A stretch of 64,000 bases of DNA from an uncultured Flavobacterium sp. (GCA_943912855.1 CALTVC010000015.1:1-64000), one strand, 5' to 3'; positions 16,378 through 24,672 are shown, counted from the stretch's first letter. Translations and numbers: made by a program. Notes: generated by a model from the letters alone, not told the origin.

Positions 16378-16986
16378 CTACAGGTAGTTTTGCTGTATTG
16401 TCAATACGGTTTCTTCAAGTTTTTTGTCGCGCGTTGGTTCGCCTATGGCGTTAAATTTCCACTCGCCGTTTCTTTTGTAGAAAACACCCAATACCATGCT
16501 TACGCTTCCGGCAAAGGTGGCGTCGTTAGCGATGTCATATTTAGCAAACACCTCGTTTACACGAGTAGGTGTGCCTTCGTAAATACGGATGGATGCAAAA
16601 GGAATGTCTTTAAAATCCTGTCCGCGGAAGCTGTTTATAAAAAAGCCTACATAATTAACCGATGGGTTAAGCCTTGAAAAATCTACGGTAATAACTTCGT
16701 TGTCAAAACCGTCATCGCCATTAAGGTCGCCTGTAAGGTCATCACCACTGTGGCGTATTGCCTGGTCGTTACTTTTTAGCTGACGGAAGCTTACAACATC
16801 TACTTTATTTTTGTTTTCGTCGTATACCGCGCAGCTCGCATCAAGGTCTACCGCTTCTTTTTTAGTGCTGAAGAAACCCTTTTTTTCAATAGCGCCCCAG
16901 TTAACGCCCACACATACGTTTAGTAGTTTAGCACCGTTACTTTTTTCAAGGTTAATGCGTTGCCCTTTCTGTAAATTTATAGCCAT
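16378..16986 (-). CDS. TerD family calcium-binding stress protein (long form)
   Basis: I choose ATG 16986 (MAINLQKGQRINLEKSNGAK), because every TerD starts there; an upstream in-frame start would add 14 residues overlapping the neighbouring gene. 202 residues. Motifs: VGVNWGAIEKKG, DLDASCAVYDENK, the acidic calcium-binding HSGDDLTGDLNGDDGFDNE, and YEGTPTRVNEVFAKYD. It pairs with the copy at 13020-13682. It lies four bases downstream of the short-form TerD gene and one base upstream of telA. Confidence 0.94.
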   Translation of the reverse strand: MAINLQKGQRINLEKSNGAKLLNVCVGVNWGAIEKKGFFSTKKEAVDLDASCAVYDENKNKVDVVSFRQLKSNDQAIRHSGDDLTGDLNGDDGFDNEVITVDFSRLNPSVNYVGFFINSFRGQDFKDIPFASIRIYEGTPTRVNEVFAKYDIANDATFAGSVSMVLGVFYKRNGEWKFNAIGEPTRDKKLEETVLTIQQNYL

Positions 16987-16990
16987 TTTA

Positions 16991-17542
16991 TTAGTTGTAT
17001 TTGTTAAGATATTCCTGAAGTCCTCCACGCTGGCCTACGCCTACGGCTTCAAACTTCCACTCGTTGTTTCGCTTATATATGCGGCCAAACTCTACGGCTG
17101 TTTCTATGCTGAAGTCTTCTTCAAGCTCATATTTTACCATTTCGTTACCGTTAGCATCTACAATGCGCACGTAAGAATTACGCACCTGCCCGAAGTTTTG
17201 TTTACGTGCTTCGGCATCGTGTATGGTTACTACAATGCACAGTTCGCTTACACGAGGGTCTATTTTACTCAGGTCTACGTTTATAGATTCGTCATCGCCA
17301 TCGCCCTCTCCGGTAAGGTTATCGCCGGTGTGCTGTACAGCCTCGTCCGGAGATGTAAGGTTGTTGTAGAATATAAAAAACTCATCGGCAACAAGTTTCC
17401 TGTTTTCACCCATTATAAATATAGAGGCATCAAGGTCAAAAGAATGCCCTGTTGAAGAACTGTTAGTATCCCAGCCAAGGCCTACGGTAAACTTAGGAGC
17501 GCCAAGTGTTTCACGCTGGCCTTTCTGTAAATTGATAGCCAT
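16991..17542 (-). CDS. TerD family calcium-binding stress protein (short form)
   Basis: 183 residues: MAINLQKGQRETLGAPKFTV, GLGWDTNSSSTGHSFDLDAS, acidic motif QHTGDNLTGEGDGDDESINV, ending GRIYKRNNEWKFEAVGVGQ. The N-terminal codons overlap the 3' end of the phosphoribosyltransferase gene by 32 bases, which suggests translational coupling. It is nearly a duplicate of the copy at 13711-14265. Confidence 0.95.
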   Translation of the reverse strand: MAINLQKGQRETLGAPKFTVGLGWDTNSSSTGHSFDLDASIFIMGENRKLVADEFFIFYNNLTSPDEAVQHTGDNLTGEGDGDDESINVDLSKIDPRVSELCIVVTIHDAEARKQNFGQVRNSYVRIVDANGNEMVKYELEEDFSIETAVEFGRIYKRNNEWKFEAVGVGQRGGLQEYLNKYN

Positions 17543-18371
17543 AATTGTATGATTTTTTATTGGTTATACTTTGATTGATATGATTAAGGTTGTGTTTATA
17601 ATCGTCTATTGTATGGTAATTATTGCTTACCGCCAGCTCAAACAACTGCGGCAGTTTTTCATCACCTATAAGCTCCAGCAGGTTTAAAAGCTGTGGGGGC
17701 TCTAACTTAAGTATGTACTTTACCGTACGGGTATTAAACACAAACGACGGCGCGTTTATAACCATAGCAAGCGTAGGTACATCCTTTACATAAAAGTAAT
17801 TATAATAATTTTCAATTGTAGGGTTTATGTCTTTATTTATAAGTTCGGCAAAATAAATAAAGGCGAAGCTACCCTCAACTTCGTACTGGTTTAAAATCTT
17901 TTTTACTATCAGTTCATGGCTGCCTGTAATTTTAATATCATCCATAAACAGGCACAGTTTACCATCTATGTAGTTGCGGTCTATATAATAGGTGTCATTG
18001 CCTATAAGGTTTACACGCTCTTCAAAGCTCAGGTTGCCGTAGTCTGCTGTATAGGTTTGATTACGGTATATTTTAGACTCAGATACGGCATTGCGCCCAT
18101 GTGTAAATAAAAAATTGTTTAGCAGTGTTTTAAAGTAAAGGCACAGGTAGTTGCTTGCCGTAGGTATGCTGTGGTACGGGCTGGGCAGTATAACAATTTC
18201 GCTATGCGAAAGCAGTAAATCAGCGTGGTTTTGTATAAAGCCTTCATACAGTTCATGAGCAAACTTCTTAGCCATATCGCTATCGCCAAACTTAAATTTG
18301 CTGTACTCGGCCTCGCAAAACGGGCTGTTGTTTTTGTCGTGTATTTTATGCAGGCTGTAACTTAAGTTCAT
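17511..18371 (-). CDS. Ter-associated phosphoribosyltransferase-like protein
   Basis: 286 residues. The diagnostic stretch is LCLFMDDIKITGSHE (about residues 139-153), which matches the PRPP-binding loop of type I phosphoribosyltransferases (hydrophobics-DD-x-x-TG-S). Upstream, IVILPSPYHSIPTASNYL may be the phosphate-contacting segment. The C-terminal third is variable. In known Ter clusters a PRTase and a HAD phosphatase belong to a predicted nucleotide-like metabolite module. It overlaps the HAD gene by 26 bases and TerD by 32 bases. Substrate unknown. Confidence 0.82.
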   Translation of the reverse strand: MNLSYSLHKIHDKNNSPFCEAEYSKFKFGDSDMAKKFAHELYEGFIQNHADLLLSHSEIVILPSPYHSIPTASNYLCLYFKTLLNNFLFTHGRNAVSESKIYRNQTYTADYGNLSFEERVNLIGNDTYYIDRNYIDGKLCLFMDDIKITGSHELIVKKILNQYEVEGSFAFIYFAELINKDINPTIENYYNYFYVKDVPTLAMVINAPSFVFNTRTVKYILKLEPPQLLNLLELIGDEKLPQLFELAVSNNYHTIDDYKHNLNHINQSITNKKSYNYGYQFTERPA

Positions 18372-19056
18372 CGTAACATTGGTTGGTTAATAAATGGGCG
18401 TCAAAGCCAAATTTAATGGCTCCGTCATAATCAGAAATAACATTGTCTCCTATGTGCAGCACTTCATTTTTCAGGATGTTGCCCAGGTTTCGTATGTTGT
18501 CGTAGGCATACTGATACATTTCTGTAGCGGGTTTGCTGTACCCGGTTTCATCACTGTATGCCTGGAAAGCAAAATACTGCCCTATTTCATGATAGTCGAG
18601 CACTTTTCGTAGTGAACTGCCTTTTATAAAGGCGGTATTACTAAGTATGTTCACGGTTTTACCCTCTGCCTGAAAATGCTGTAATAATGCAAGGATGTTA
18701 TCATGTAACAATACGGGCTTGTATTGCAGGAGCAATTTCTCGGTTTCGGTATAAAAGGCATTCAGCATTGAAGCGTCTATGACATTAATGTCTGCTCCAA
18801 GTGCTGAAAGGATGAGGTAATAAATCTCGTTTGTATGAAAGTTACGGCATACCTTTTCGTTAATGGTATTGGTAAGTACGTCGTAATGTCTTATTACTGC
18901 GGCAACTTCTTCAATGGGTTTATTTATGGCGAAATAATCTTTAAAAAGCTGGTTGCGTTTTGGTTTAAAATCAGGGTTCGACTTTATAAGCGTAAGCCAT
19001 AGGTCAAACGAAATATGCCGGTACTTTTGCCAGTTCTTTTCTTTAATCATTTTCAA
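18346..19056 (-). CDS. Ter-associated HAD superfamily hydrolase
   Basis: 236 residues. HAD motif I is HISFDLWLTLIK: the nucleophile Asp is present, but the usual second Asp (general acid) is Trp, as in several FDLWGTL-type members. Motif II is VNILSNTAFIKG, motif III Lys is in TGYSKPATEM, and motif IV is LHIGDNVISDYDGA. The helical cap lies between about residues 20 and 110. First gene of the 14-gene Ter operon. It probably works with the overlapping PRTase on a phosphorylated sugar or nucleotide. Confidence 0.87.
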   Translation of the reverse strand: MKMIKEKNWQKYRHISFDLWLTLIKSNPDFKPKRNQLFKDYFAINKPIEEVAAVIRHYDVLTNTINEKVCRNFHTNEIYYLILSALGADINVIDASMLNAFYTETEKLLLQYKPVLLHDNILALLQHFQAEGKTVNILSNTAFIKGSSLRKVLDYHEIGQYFAFQAYSDETGYSKPATEMYQYAYDNIRNLGNILKNEVLHIGDNVISDYDGAIKFGFDAHLLTNQCYDELKLQPA

Positions 19057-19112
19057 TTGGTCGTTATCGGAAACAGTAAAGATATAATTAAATCTGAAAT
19101 ATAGGTTTAACC

Positions 19113-19120
19113 CAAAGTTA
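19113..19120 (-). promoter_or_regulatory. Candidate promoter element of the Ter operon
   Basis: TAACTTTG on the - strand fits TAnnTTTG and lies about 57 bases upstream of the HAD start. No other gene start is near, so this is the most likely origin of the 12-kb operon transcript. No clear -33 element. Confidence 0.4.
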
Positions 19121-19238
19121 ATATCGCAATCATAAGAGTGCTGTTTCCTGTGTAGGGATATTGGTCGTAAATTGTGGTGGTTTGTTACGGTTTTTTACCC
19201 TTGAATTTTTATTAGGCAGAAGGCAAGTTTTACAAACA

Positions 19239-19266
19239 CAAAACCCTGCCATATAGCAGGGTTTTG
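19239..19266 (-). terminator. Terminator after tRNA-Arg
   Basis: Arms CAAAACCCTGC and GCAGGGTTTTG form an 11-bp stem with a six-base loop, just downstream of the tRNA on its strand. Confidence 0.8.
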
Positions 19267-19272
19267 TTGCAG

Positions 19273-19344
19273 TAGCCTCGACAAGAATCGAACTTGTATC
19301 AAAAGTTTAGGAAACTCCCATTCTATCCATTGAACTACGAGGCC
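19273..19344 (-). tRNA. tRNA-Arg (anticodon CCU)
   Basis: The reverse strand folds into a full cloverleaf: acceptor GGCCTCG with CGAGGCT (one G-U pair), D stem GTTC/GAAT, anticodon stem GGAGT/ACTTT around the loop TTCCTAA (anticodon CCT in DNA, reading AGG), a four-base variable loop, T arm ACAAG-TTCGATT-CTTGT, discriminator A. No encoded CCA: the following bases are CTG on the - strand. Own terminator downstream. Confidence 0.93.
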
Positions 19345-19425
19345 ATCCGTTATTTTCAGGGTGCAAATATATAAAAATATACTGTTTCTAAAAATATATT
19401 GTCCTAAAATTTATTTTCGTTAAGG

Positions 19426-20478
19426 TTAGCCTTTATCCAGTATACCGGCTACAATATCGGCAATTGCATTTGCGTCGGTAACATTGGTATCTATTGGTAC
19501 ACTTCCGTTTCCGTAAGGTTCATAACGGAAACTTTGCGTAACGCCAAACAATCCCAGTGTTGGGGTTTTGCTTGCGCTGGCAAGGTGCATGATACCACTA
19601 TCGGCACCAATAAATACTTCTGATGCAGCAATGAACGCAGCAATTTCGCGTACGTCATGGCTGTAAAAAGTAGGTGCGGCAAAGTTAATCTGGCTTACGT
19701 TCTCGGCAGGAAGTACCTCTGCAATGTTGTAATCCGGGAAACGGTGCTTTAAGGTTTCGTATACAGGAAGCCACCATTCGGGCGAATAACATTTGCTACC
19801 AGTAGCAAAGGTAAAAATGCAAATGGTTTTCTTCTCCGGAGTAACAAGTTTGTCTAATTCAGCTTTTCCGTGTGCGAGTTCCGTAGCATCAAGGCGCATG
19901 TCCATTAATGGCACAGGACCTTTTTGTACCTTAAAACCTAATTTACTCAATGCATCTCGTAGTATGTATACCGGGTTTTTGGCCATGTGTGCATAATCCG
20001 GATGTTGTGCCATAACTTCATCGGTAAGAAAACCGAAAAGCTTGTATTTTGCCTGGCTCTTCTTCACCGAAACACGTCCGCTCGACGAACTGTTTATTAC
20101 ATTAACGGCAAGGTCATAAGGGGTGTTTTTTACAACTTCCCATGCGGCAAAATGTTCCCTTGGTTCCTTTGTTGGTCTTTTTGGCAGTTTTATGACCTGT
20201 TCTATAGAAGGATAATTCTTAAACAATACATTGCTTAGTCCGCCACGTACAAACAAGTCTATTTTACACCCTGGGAATGTAGCTTCCAGCTCCTCTATAA
20301 GAGGCATTAGCAGTAACTGGTTGCCCAGGCGGTGGTTAGGACGACTCACCAGTATGCGCTTTATACCGGCATTGCCTTCCGGGCCCGCGGGAGGGTTTTG
20401 GTAATCAGCCCCTACGTTTTTAATGAGAAGCCTCGTAATGTGGCGCCTCCATTCGTTTACTATTTTTTTAATGCTCAT
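19426..20478 (-). CDS. Glycosyltransferase family 9 (heptosyltransferase-like)
   Basis: 350 residues from ATG 20478 (MSIKKIVNEWRRHITRLLI); an upstream start would add 13 residues that overlap the promoter motif. GT9 enzymes transfer heptose or related sugars during LPS core synthesis at the inner membrane. Family signs: SRPNHRLGNQLLLMPLIEEL at the N-terminus, CIFTFATGSKCYSPEWW in the linker, and FIGADSGIMHLASASKTPT with GLFG in the nucleotide-sugar domain. A second GT9 is at 37200. The donor sugar cannot be told from sequence. Confidence 0.88.
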   Translation of the reverse strand: MSIKKIVNEWRRHITRLLIKNVGADYQNPPAGPEGNAGIKRILVSRPNHRLGNQLLLMPLIEELEATFPGCKIDLFVRGGLSNVLFKNYPSIEQVIKLPKRPTKEPREHFAAWEVVKNTPYDLAVNVINSSSSGRVSVKKSQAKYKLFGFLTDEVMAQHPDYAHMAKNPVYILRDALSKLGFKVQKGPVPLMDMRLDATELAHGKAELDKLVTPEKKTICIFTFATGSKCYSPEWWLPVYETLKHRFPDYNIAEVLPAENVSQINFAAPTFYSHDVREIAAFIAASEVFIGADSGIMHLASASKTPTLGLFGVTQSFRYEPYGNGSVPIDTNVTDANAIADIVAGILDKG

Positions 20479-20514
20479 TTTAAGATAAATATATGGCCAT
20501 GAAAAACCAGGGTA

Positions 20515-20522
20515 CAAATATA
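20515..20522 (-). promoter_or_regulatory. Candidate GT9 promoter element TATATTTG
   Basis: On the - strand TATATTTG lies about 36 bases before the start at 20478 and fits TAnnTTTG. Confidence 0.5.
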
Positions 20523-20635
20523 CTCTGTTCTGTAAAATTATCCACCAAACAGATTGAATTGCCTTCTTCCGAAATAAGGTATTCTAAAAAATTAAATCGC
20601 TAATTTTACTCCAGAAAACCAATTCCAACCTATTT

Positions 20636-20989
20636 ATGGCTGATTTTTTTGAACTTTTGTTTGATCTTCTTGAGGTGTCTGACCTTCCCCGTCGAAAAAA
20701 ACAGAAATCTGACTTTACACAGTTTTTATTGACAGGTGTGAGTCTGCTGGCAGTTTTATGGTTAATTTACCGTAAAGATTTGCTTGCCGTAAAGGAAACG
20801 TATCCGTTTGTTGCAGTTTTATGTACCGTTCCTCTTTTGCTGTCTGTTGGTCTGATATATGTGTTGCATAAATCAGGTGTTGTAAACAATATCTCCGTCA
20901 CCCAATATTTCCTGGCAGTTGTATGCTGCGCTTTGTTATTTACTACGGTATTGGTAGAATGTAATCATGTATTTCAGGTTATGACATAA
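20636..20989 (+). CDS. Small hypothetical membrane protein
   Basis: 117 residues. The N-terminus MADFFELLFDLLEVSDLPRR is amphipathic and followed by a basic stretch, then three hydrophobic segments (FLLTGVSLLAVLWLIY, FVAVLCTVPLLLSVGLIYVL, YFLAVVCCALLFTTVLV). No known family. Single gene, convergent with the small membrane protein at 21003-21188. Function unknown. Confidence 0.6.
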   Translation: MADFFELLFDLLEVSDLPRRKKQKSDFTQFLLTGVSLLAVLWLIYRKDLLAVKETYPFVAVLCTVPLLLSVGLIYVLHKSGVVNNISVTQYFLAVVCCALLFTTVLVECNHVFQVMT

Positions 20990-21002
20990 CAAAATATTTT
21001 GT

Positions 21003-21188
21003 CTATCTAAACAAGGAAAAAAACAAGAACAGTACTATAAGTCCTATTACTATCAGTGCCCTTAATGTAGCCAGGCGGCTATGTAGTGTGTTTTGCCTTG
21101 CCCACAATGGTTTACGGCTTTTTAGTATGCCCAGCACCAGCGTAAGGAAAAAGATGATTATAAACAGGGTAAGCAGTTTGTTTATCAT
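21003..21188 (-). CDS. Very small two-helix membrane protein
   Basis: 61 residues: an N-terminal hydrophobic helix (LLTLFIIIFFLTLVLGIL), a basic loop with RKPLWARQNTLHSRLATLR, and a second helix (ALIVIGLIVLFLFFSLF). The pattern of two clean hydrophobic segments with a positively charged loop supports a real protein. It starts 10 bases downstream of the lipoprotein gene on the same strand, so it is probably co-transcribed with it. Function unknown. Confidence 0.6.
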   Translation of the reverse strand: MINKLLTLFIIIFFLTLVLGILKSRKPLWARQNTLHSRLATLRALIVIGLIVLFLFFSLFR

Positions 21189-21198
21189 GGTTGCAAAA

Positions 21199-21726
21199 TT
21201 ACCAATCAGGAGTGGTTGCGACCAAAGGACGAGTAATTTTCTTTCTAATGTATTTTACCGGATATCCGTTTTCAAGCTCTTTTCCAACTAACGTATCATT
21301 GTTGACAGATATATAGGTGATTTCTGCTTTCCAGATCCAAAAGCCTCTTTGTGGACTTCGGCTGAGAAATTCCATATACAAAGGGGCTTGTTCTTTATAT
21401 AACCCCATAATAGCCTTTTTGCCGTTGAGCGTAGTGGAATCGTTAAAGACTATATTGGTAAAATATCCTACCCTGCCATTCTTATAAAATTTAATTCCTT
21501 CGTTTTTGTGAATGTCCTGAAATCTGTTTTTCCTACTTTCTATTATATGTTCGTCGGCATAAAGTAAGTAGACCGAACTGGTGTCTATGCGTTGTAGTAG
21601 AGCGGTATTGTCATTAGGCTCAATGCTGAACCTTTTTATACTACTGCGGGTTTTGTCATATTCATTGTGCGATGCGCAGGATAGTATAAGTACTATGGTA
21701 ATGATTAATGCAGATGCTTTTATCAT
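21199..21726 (-). CDS. Hypothetical lipoprotein
   Basis: 175 residues from ATG 21726. This start is preferred over an upstream TTG because MIKASALIITIVLILSC gives a proper lipoprotein signal peptide with the lipidated Cys17. The mature part has no domain I know; it contains KFYKNGRVGYFTN and FWIWKAEITYISVNNDTLVG, suggesting a mostly beta structure. The pair with the 61-residue membrane protein is the only context. Function unknown. Confidence 0.65.
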   Translation of the reverse strand: MIKASALIITIVLILSCASHNEYDKTRSSIKRFSIEPNDNTALLQRIDTSSVYLLYADEHIIESRKNRFQDIHKNEGIKFYKNGRVGYFTNIVFNDSTTLNGKKAIMGLYKEQAPLYMEFLSRSPQRGFWIWKAEITYISVNNDTLVGKELENGYPVKYIRKKITRPLVATTPDW

Positions 21727-21816
21727 GAGGGGATGTTTTGACAGTTTGGAATAATTGGTTTTCAAAATGAGTACTAATATAAATAATTAAGTTTTTATGC
21801 CAGGTTTTAGAAACCG

Positions 21817-21842
21817 AAAAGCCAACCCCAAGGTTGGCTTTT
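21817..21842 (-). terminator. Terminator after Xaa-Pro aminopeptidase
   Basis: AAAAGCCAACC and GGTTGGCTTTT form a perfect 11-bp stem with a four-base loop, directly downstream of the stop at 21883 on the - strand. Confidence 0.85.
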
Positions 21843-21882
21843 ATATATGAGTAAGTAACTTTAAACCTGAAACAAATCAAAT

Positions 21883-23175
21883 TTAACTATTCATAATAGA
21901 TTCAATCTCTTCAGCTTCAATAGGAATGTTACGCATAAGGTTAAACGGTTCGCCGCTTGGTTGTATAACCATGTCATCTTCTAGGCGGATGCCAAAGCCT
22001 TCTGCCGGGATATAAATACCCGGTTCTACCGTAAATACCATGTTAGGTTGCATTGGCTCATATAGTAAACCATAGTCATGCGTGTCAAGCCCCATGTGGT
22101 GGCTGGTACCGTGCATGAAATATTTTTTGTAGGCAGGCCATGCAGGGTCTTCGTTCTGTACATCGGCTTTATCAAGTAGGCCAAGTCCAAGGAGTTCGCC
22201 TGTCATAATCTTGCCAACCTCTATGTGGTACTCTTTCCATAATGTACCCGGTGTAAGCAGTTTTGTAGCTTCGTTTTTCACACGAAGTACAGCATCATAC
22301 ACCTGGCGCTGGCGTGGTGTAAAACGACCGTTTACCGGAATGGTACGTGTAAGGTCAGAGCTATAGTTGGCGTATTCGGCGGCAACGTCAAACAGTATCA
22401 GGTCGCCATCTTTACATTCCTTGTTGTTCTCTATGTAGTGCAGTACATTGGCATTGTTACCTGCCGCGATGATAGGTGTATAGGCAAAGCCCTTACTACG
22501 GTTGCGGATAAACTCGTGTACAAGTTCCGCTTCCAGTTCGTATTCCCAAACCCCCGGTTTGGTAAAGCCCAAGATACGACGGAAACCTTTCTCGGTAATA
22601 TCACACGCTTGTTGAATAAGATCCAGTTCTTCCTGCTCTTTTACAGAACGCAGACGCTGTAGTATTGGGTTGCTTTTGGCTACCTGGTGTGCAGGGTATT
22701 TGTCTTTCCACCATTTAATAAAACGGGCTTCGCGTGTTTCCGTTTCTACAGATGAGCGGTAGTGTTCGTTAGTATTTACATAAATGGTATCGCAATACGT
22801 CATAATTTCGAAAAGCGTCTTTTCAAAATCCTTAAGCCAAACGATGTTCTTAATGCCACTTACTTCGGTAGCACGTTCTTTGGTCAGCTTTTCGCCTTCC
22901 CAAATCGCAATGTGCTCATTGGTTTCACGCAAAAACAGTATTTCGCGCAGGTGTTCGTACGGAGCATCCGGGCAAAGCAAAAGGATAGACTCTTCCTGGT
23001 CGGCACCGCTCAGGTAAAAAATATCACGGTGTTGTGCAAAAGGCAGTGTGCTGTCTGCACTAACCGGATAAATATCGTTAGAATTGAATACGGCAACGCT
23101 TTTCGGCTTCATTTCGGCCATAAACTTTTTACGGTTTTTAATGAAAAGGCTGCTGGGTATCTGATGGTATTTCAT
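21883..23175 (-). CDS. pepP: Xaa-Pro aminopeptidase (M24B, aminopeptidase P)
   Basis: 430 residues from ATG 23175 (MKYHQIPSSLFIKNRKKF); a longer frame would add 27 residues across the promoter. It removes N-terminal residues preceding proline. The N-terminal aminopeptidase P domain (about 1-150) is followed by the pita-bread catalytic domain with all dinuclear metal ligands: Asp in LILFDVAAEY, Asp in SSDLTRTIPV, His in HGTSHHMGLDTHDYG, Glu in FTVEPGIYIP and Glu in GFGIRLEDDMVI. A TACCTTTG promoter element lies just upstream, divergent to recO. Confidence 0.93.
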   Translation of the reverse strand: MKYHQIPSSLFIKNRKKFMAEMKPKSVAVFNSNDIYPVSADSTLPFAQHRDIFYLSGADQEESILLLCPDAPYEHLREILFLRETNEHIAIWEGEKLTKERATEVSGIKNIVWLKDFEKTLFEIMTYCDTIYVNTNEHYRSSVETETREARFIKWWKDKYPAHQVAKSNPILQRLRSVKEQEELDLIQQACDITEKGFRRILGFTKPGVWEYELEAELVHEFIRNRSKGFAYTPIIAAGNNANVLHYIENNKECKDGDLILFDVAAEYANYSSDLTRTIPVNGRFTPRQRQVYDAVLRVKNEATKLLTPGTLWKEYHIEVGKIMTGELLGLGLLDKADVQNEDPAWPAYKKYFMHGTSHHMGLDTHDYGLLYEPMQPNMVFTVEPGIYIPAEGFGIRLEDDMVIQPSGEPFNLMRNIPIEAEEIESIMNS

Positions 23176-23197
23176 GATTACATTTTTATTCGGATAC

Positions 23198-23205
23198 CAA
23201 AGGTA
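23198..23205 (-). promoter_or_regulatory. Candidate pepP promoter element
   Basis: TACCTTTG on the - strand, 22 bases upstream of the pepP start, fits TAnnTTTG. Confidence 0.5.
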
Positions 23206-23262
23206 GGGAGAAATGGGGGAATGAGAATAGAATTTTAATAGTAAAAGATAGCGCATACATAG

Positions 23263-23270
23263 TACCTTTG
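23263..23270 (+). promoter_or_regulatory. Candidate recO promoter element
   Basis: TACCTTTG, 16 bases upstream of the recO start, fits TAnnTTTG. Confidence 0.5.
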
Positions 23271-23286
23271 CATCAACCTTATAGAG

Positions 23287-23997
23287 ATGCTCATAAAAAC
23301 CCGCGCCATAGTAATCAGTGCTCTACGCTATCAGGAAAAAAGCCTGGTGGTAAAATGCTACACGCAGAGCAGTGGACTAAAAACCTACTACGTGCGCGAT
23401 GCTTTCGGGAGTAAAAAAAATACCCAGAAGAACATTTATTTCCGTCCACTGAATTTGCTGGAAATAGAAGCTACGCACAAAGACAAGGGTACGCTGGAAT
23501 ACTTTAAGGAGGTGCGCTTTGCACATCCTTACCACAGCCTGAATACCGATATTGTAAAAACCACCATAGCGTTGTTTGTAAGCGAAATGCTGCATCATTG
23601 TATAAAGGAGGAAGAGCAGAACGAAAGTCTGTACGAATTTCTGGAAACCGCACTGCTGTGGCTGGACGGGCATGAAGGTACAGCAAACTTCCACTTGGTG
23701 TTGCTTATGGAGCTGAGCAAATTTTTGGGTTTTTACCCTAATGGGGAAGACAATCATCCGTATTTTGAAATGACTGAAGGCGTGTTTATGCCCTATCACG
23801 GCATTACCTGCCTGACGCTGGAAGATACCGCCCTGCTGCGCCGTCTTATGGCGCTGAAACTTGATGATAGCGCTAAGGCATTTCATGTTACAGAGCGCCA
23901 GGCGTTGCTGCGTATTATGCTAGACTATTATGCCTTTCACCTCGAAGGGTTCCGCAGGCCGAAATCACTTGATGTTTTAAGGGAGGTTTTTAGTTAA
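23287..23997 (+). CDS. recO: DNA repair protein RecO
   Basis: 236 residues. RecO anneals single strands and, with RecR, loads RecA at gaps. The N-terminal OB fold is recognisable from MLIKTRAIVISALRYQEKSL and KCYTQSSGLKTYYVRDAFG. The helical C-terminal part includes HLVLLMELSKFLGFYPNG and ends RPKSLDVLREVF, typical of Bacteroidota RecO. These proteins lack the usual zinc cysteines, and none are seen here in the expected places. Single-gene unit divergent from pepP. Confidence 0.92.
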   Translation: MLIKTRAIVISALRYQEKSLVVKCYTQSSGLKTYYVRDAFGSKKNTQKNIYFRPLNLLEIEATHKDKGTLEYFKEVRFAHPYHSLNTDIVKTTIALFVSEMLHHCIKEEEQNESLYEFLETALLWLDGHEGTANFHLVLLMELSKFLGFYPNGEDNHPYFEMTEGVFMPYHGITCLTLEDTALLRRLMALKLDDSAKAFHVTERQALLRIMLDYYAFHLEGFRRPKSLDVLREVFS

Positions 23998-24086
23998 AAT
24001 ACCAGGTATACACATCTTGTTTCTAGTGGTTTAATGAATTTTAAAATATATTTTTTTAAAGTGATTATCCTATTTCAAAATTTATA

Positions 24087-24094
24087 TACATTTG
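24087..24094 (+). promoter_or_regulatory. Candidate promoter element TACATTTG
   Basis: Lies 20 bases before the lipoprotein start at 24115 and fits TAnnTTTG; it also supports the shorter start. Confidence 0.5.
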
Positions 24095-24114
24095 CTCCCA
24101 AAAAAATAGAAACG

Positions 24115-24672
24115 ATGAGATCTAAAATTTCAATTTTGTTACTTCTAATCCTAGGCATTACTGTTTCTTGTAAGAATGACAAGCAGGCCGAAGGAGCTGC
24201 TGCCGAAGGTACAACAGCAGTTAACCCTAACTTTAATGTAGAGCTTACGTTGTTTGCTTCTAAGATCGATGACCTGGCAATGTATTTTATAGAAGATAAT
24301 ACGGCAGAGTTTAATAGTGATAATGTTTGCTGGGCCACTTTAGACGCACAAAATCAGGATACAAAAGTAAAATTCGAAATTCAGGAAGGACGTATGCCTA
24401 CCCGCATTCGTCTGGATTTTGGACATAGAGAGCAAGAGGATTCAGTTGTAGTTAAAAATGTAAAAGTAAATTACCTGGAAAAAAGCTTTGAGATTAAAGG
24501 CTCTGAGTTCTTTACATATTTTAATAGAGACGATCAATTTAAAACAAGGATTGACTCTGTAAACGGCACGTTAGTAGTTTATAAAACTGCTCCTGAGTTT
24601 AAAACACCATTCTTTTATTCTGGCGATGTTCTGGATAAGAAAATAGGCGAGTTAACAGGAGTTGTAAAATAA
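24115..24672 (+). CDS. Hypothetical lipoprotein
   Basis: 185 residues from ATG 24115, chosen because MRSKISILLLLILGITVSC is a clear lipoprotein signal peptide (Cys19) and because the promoter motif lies between this start and the upstream alternative. The mature protein begins with a lysine- and alanine-rich linker (KNDKQAEGAAAEGTTAV). A beta-rich domain follows (VCWATLDAQNQDTKVKFEIQ, PTRIRLDFGHREQEDSVVVK). No known family. It is followed by a strong terminator and stands alone. Function unknown. Confidence 0.7.
   Translation: MRSKISILLLLILGITVSCKNDKQAEGAAAEGTTAVNPNFNVELTLFASKIDDLAMYFIEDNTAEFNSDNVCWATLDAQNQDTKVKFEIQEGRMPTRIRLDFGHREQEDSVVVKNVKVNYLEKSFEIKGSEFFTYFNRDDQFKTRIDSVNGTLVVYKTAPEFKTPFFYSGDVLDKKIGELTGVVK

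Noticed and set aside
19239..19344. tRNA-Arg as attachment site for a Ter genomic island
   Set aside because: The tRNA 3' end faces the Ter operon, but by eye I found no copy of its end at the far side (4900-6960), no integrase, and no mobility genes.
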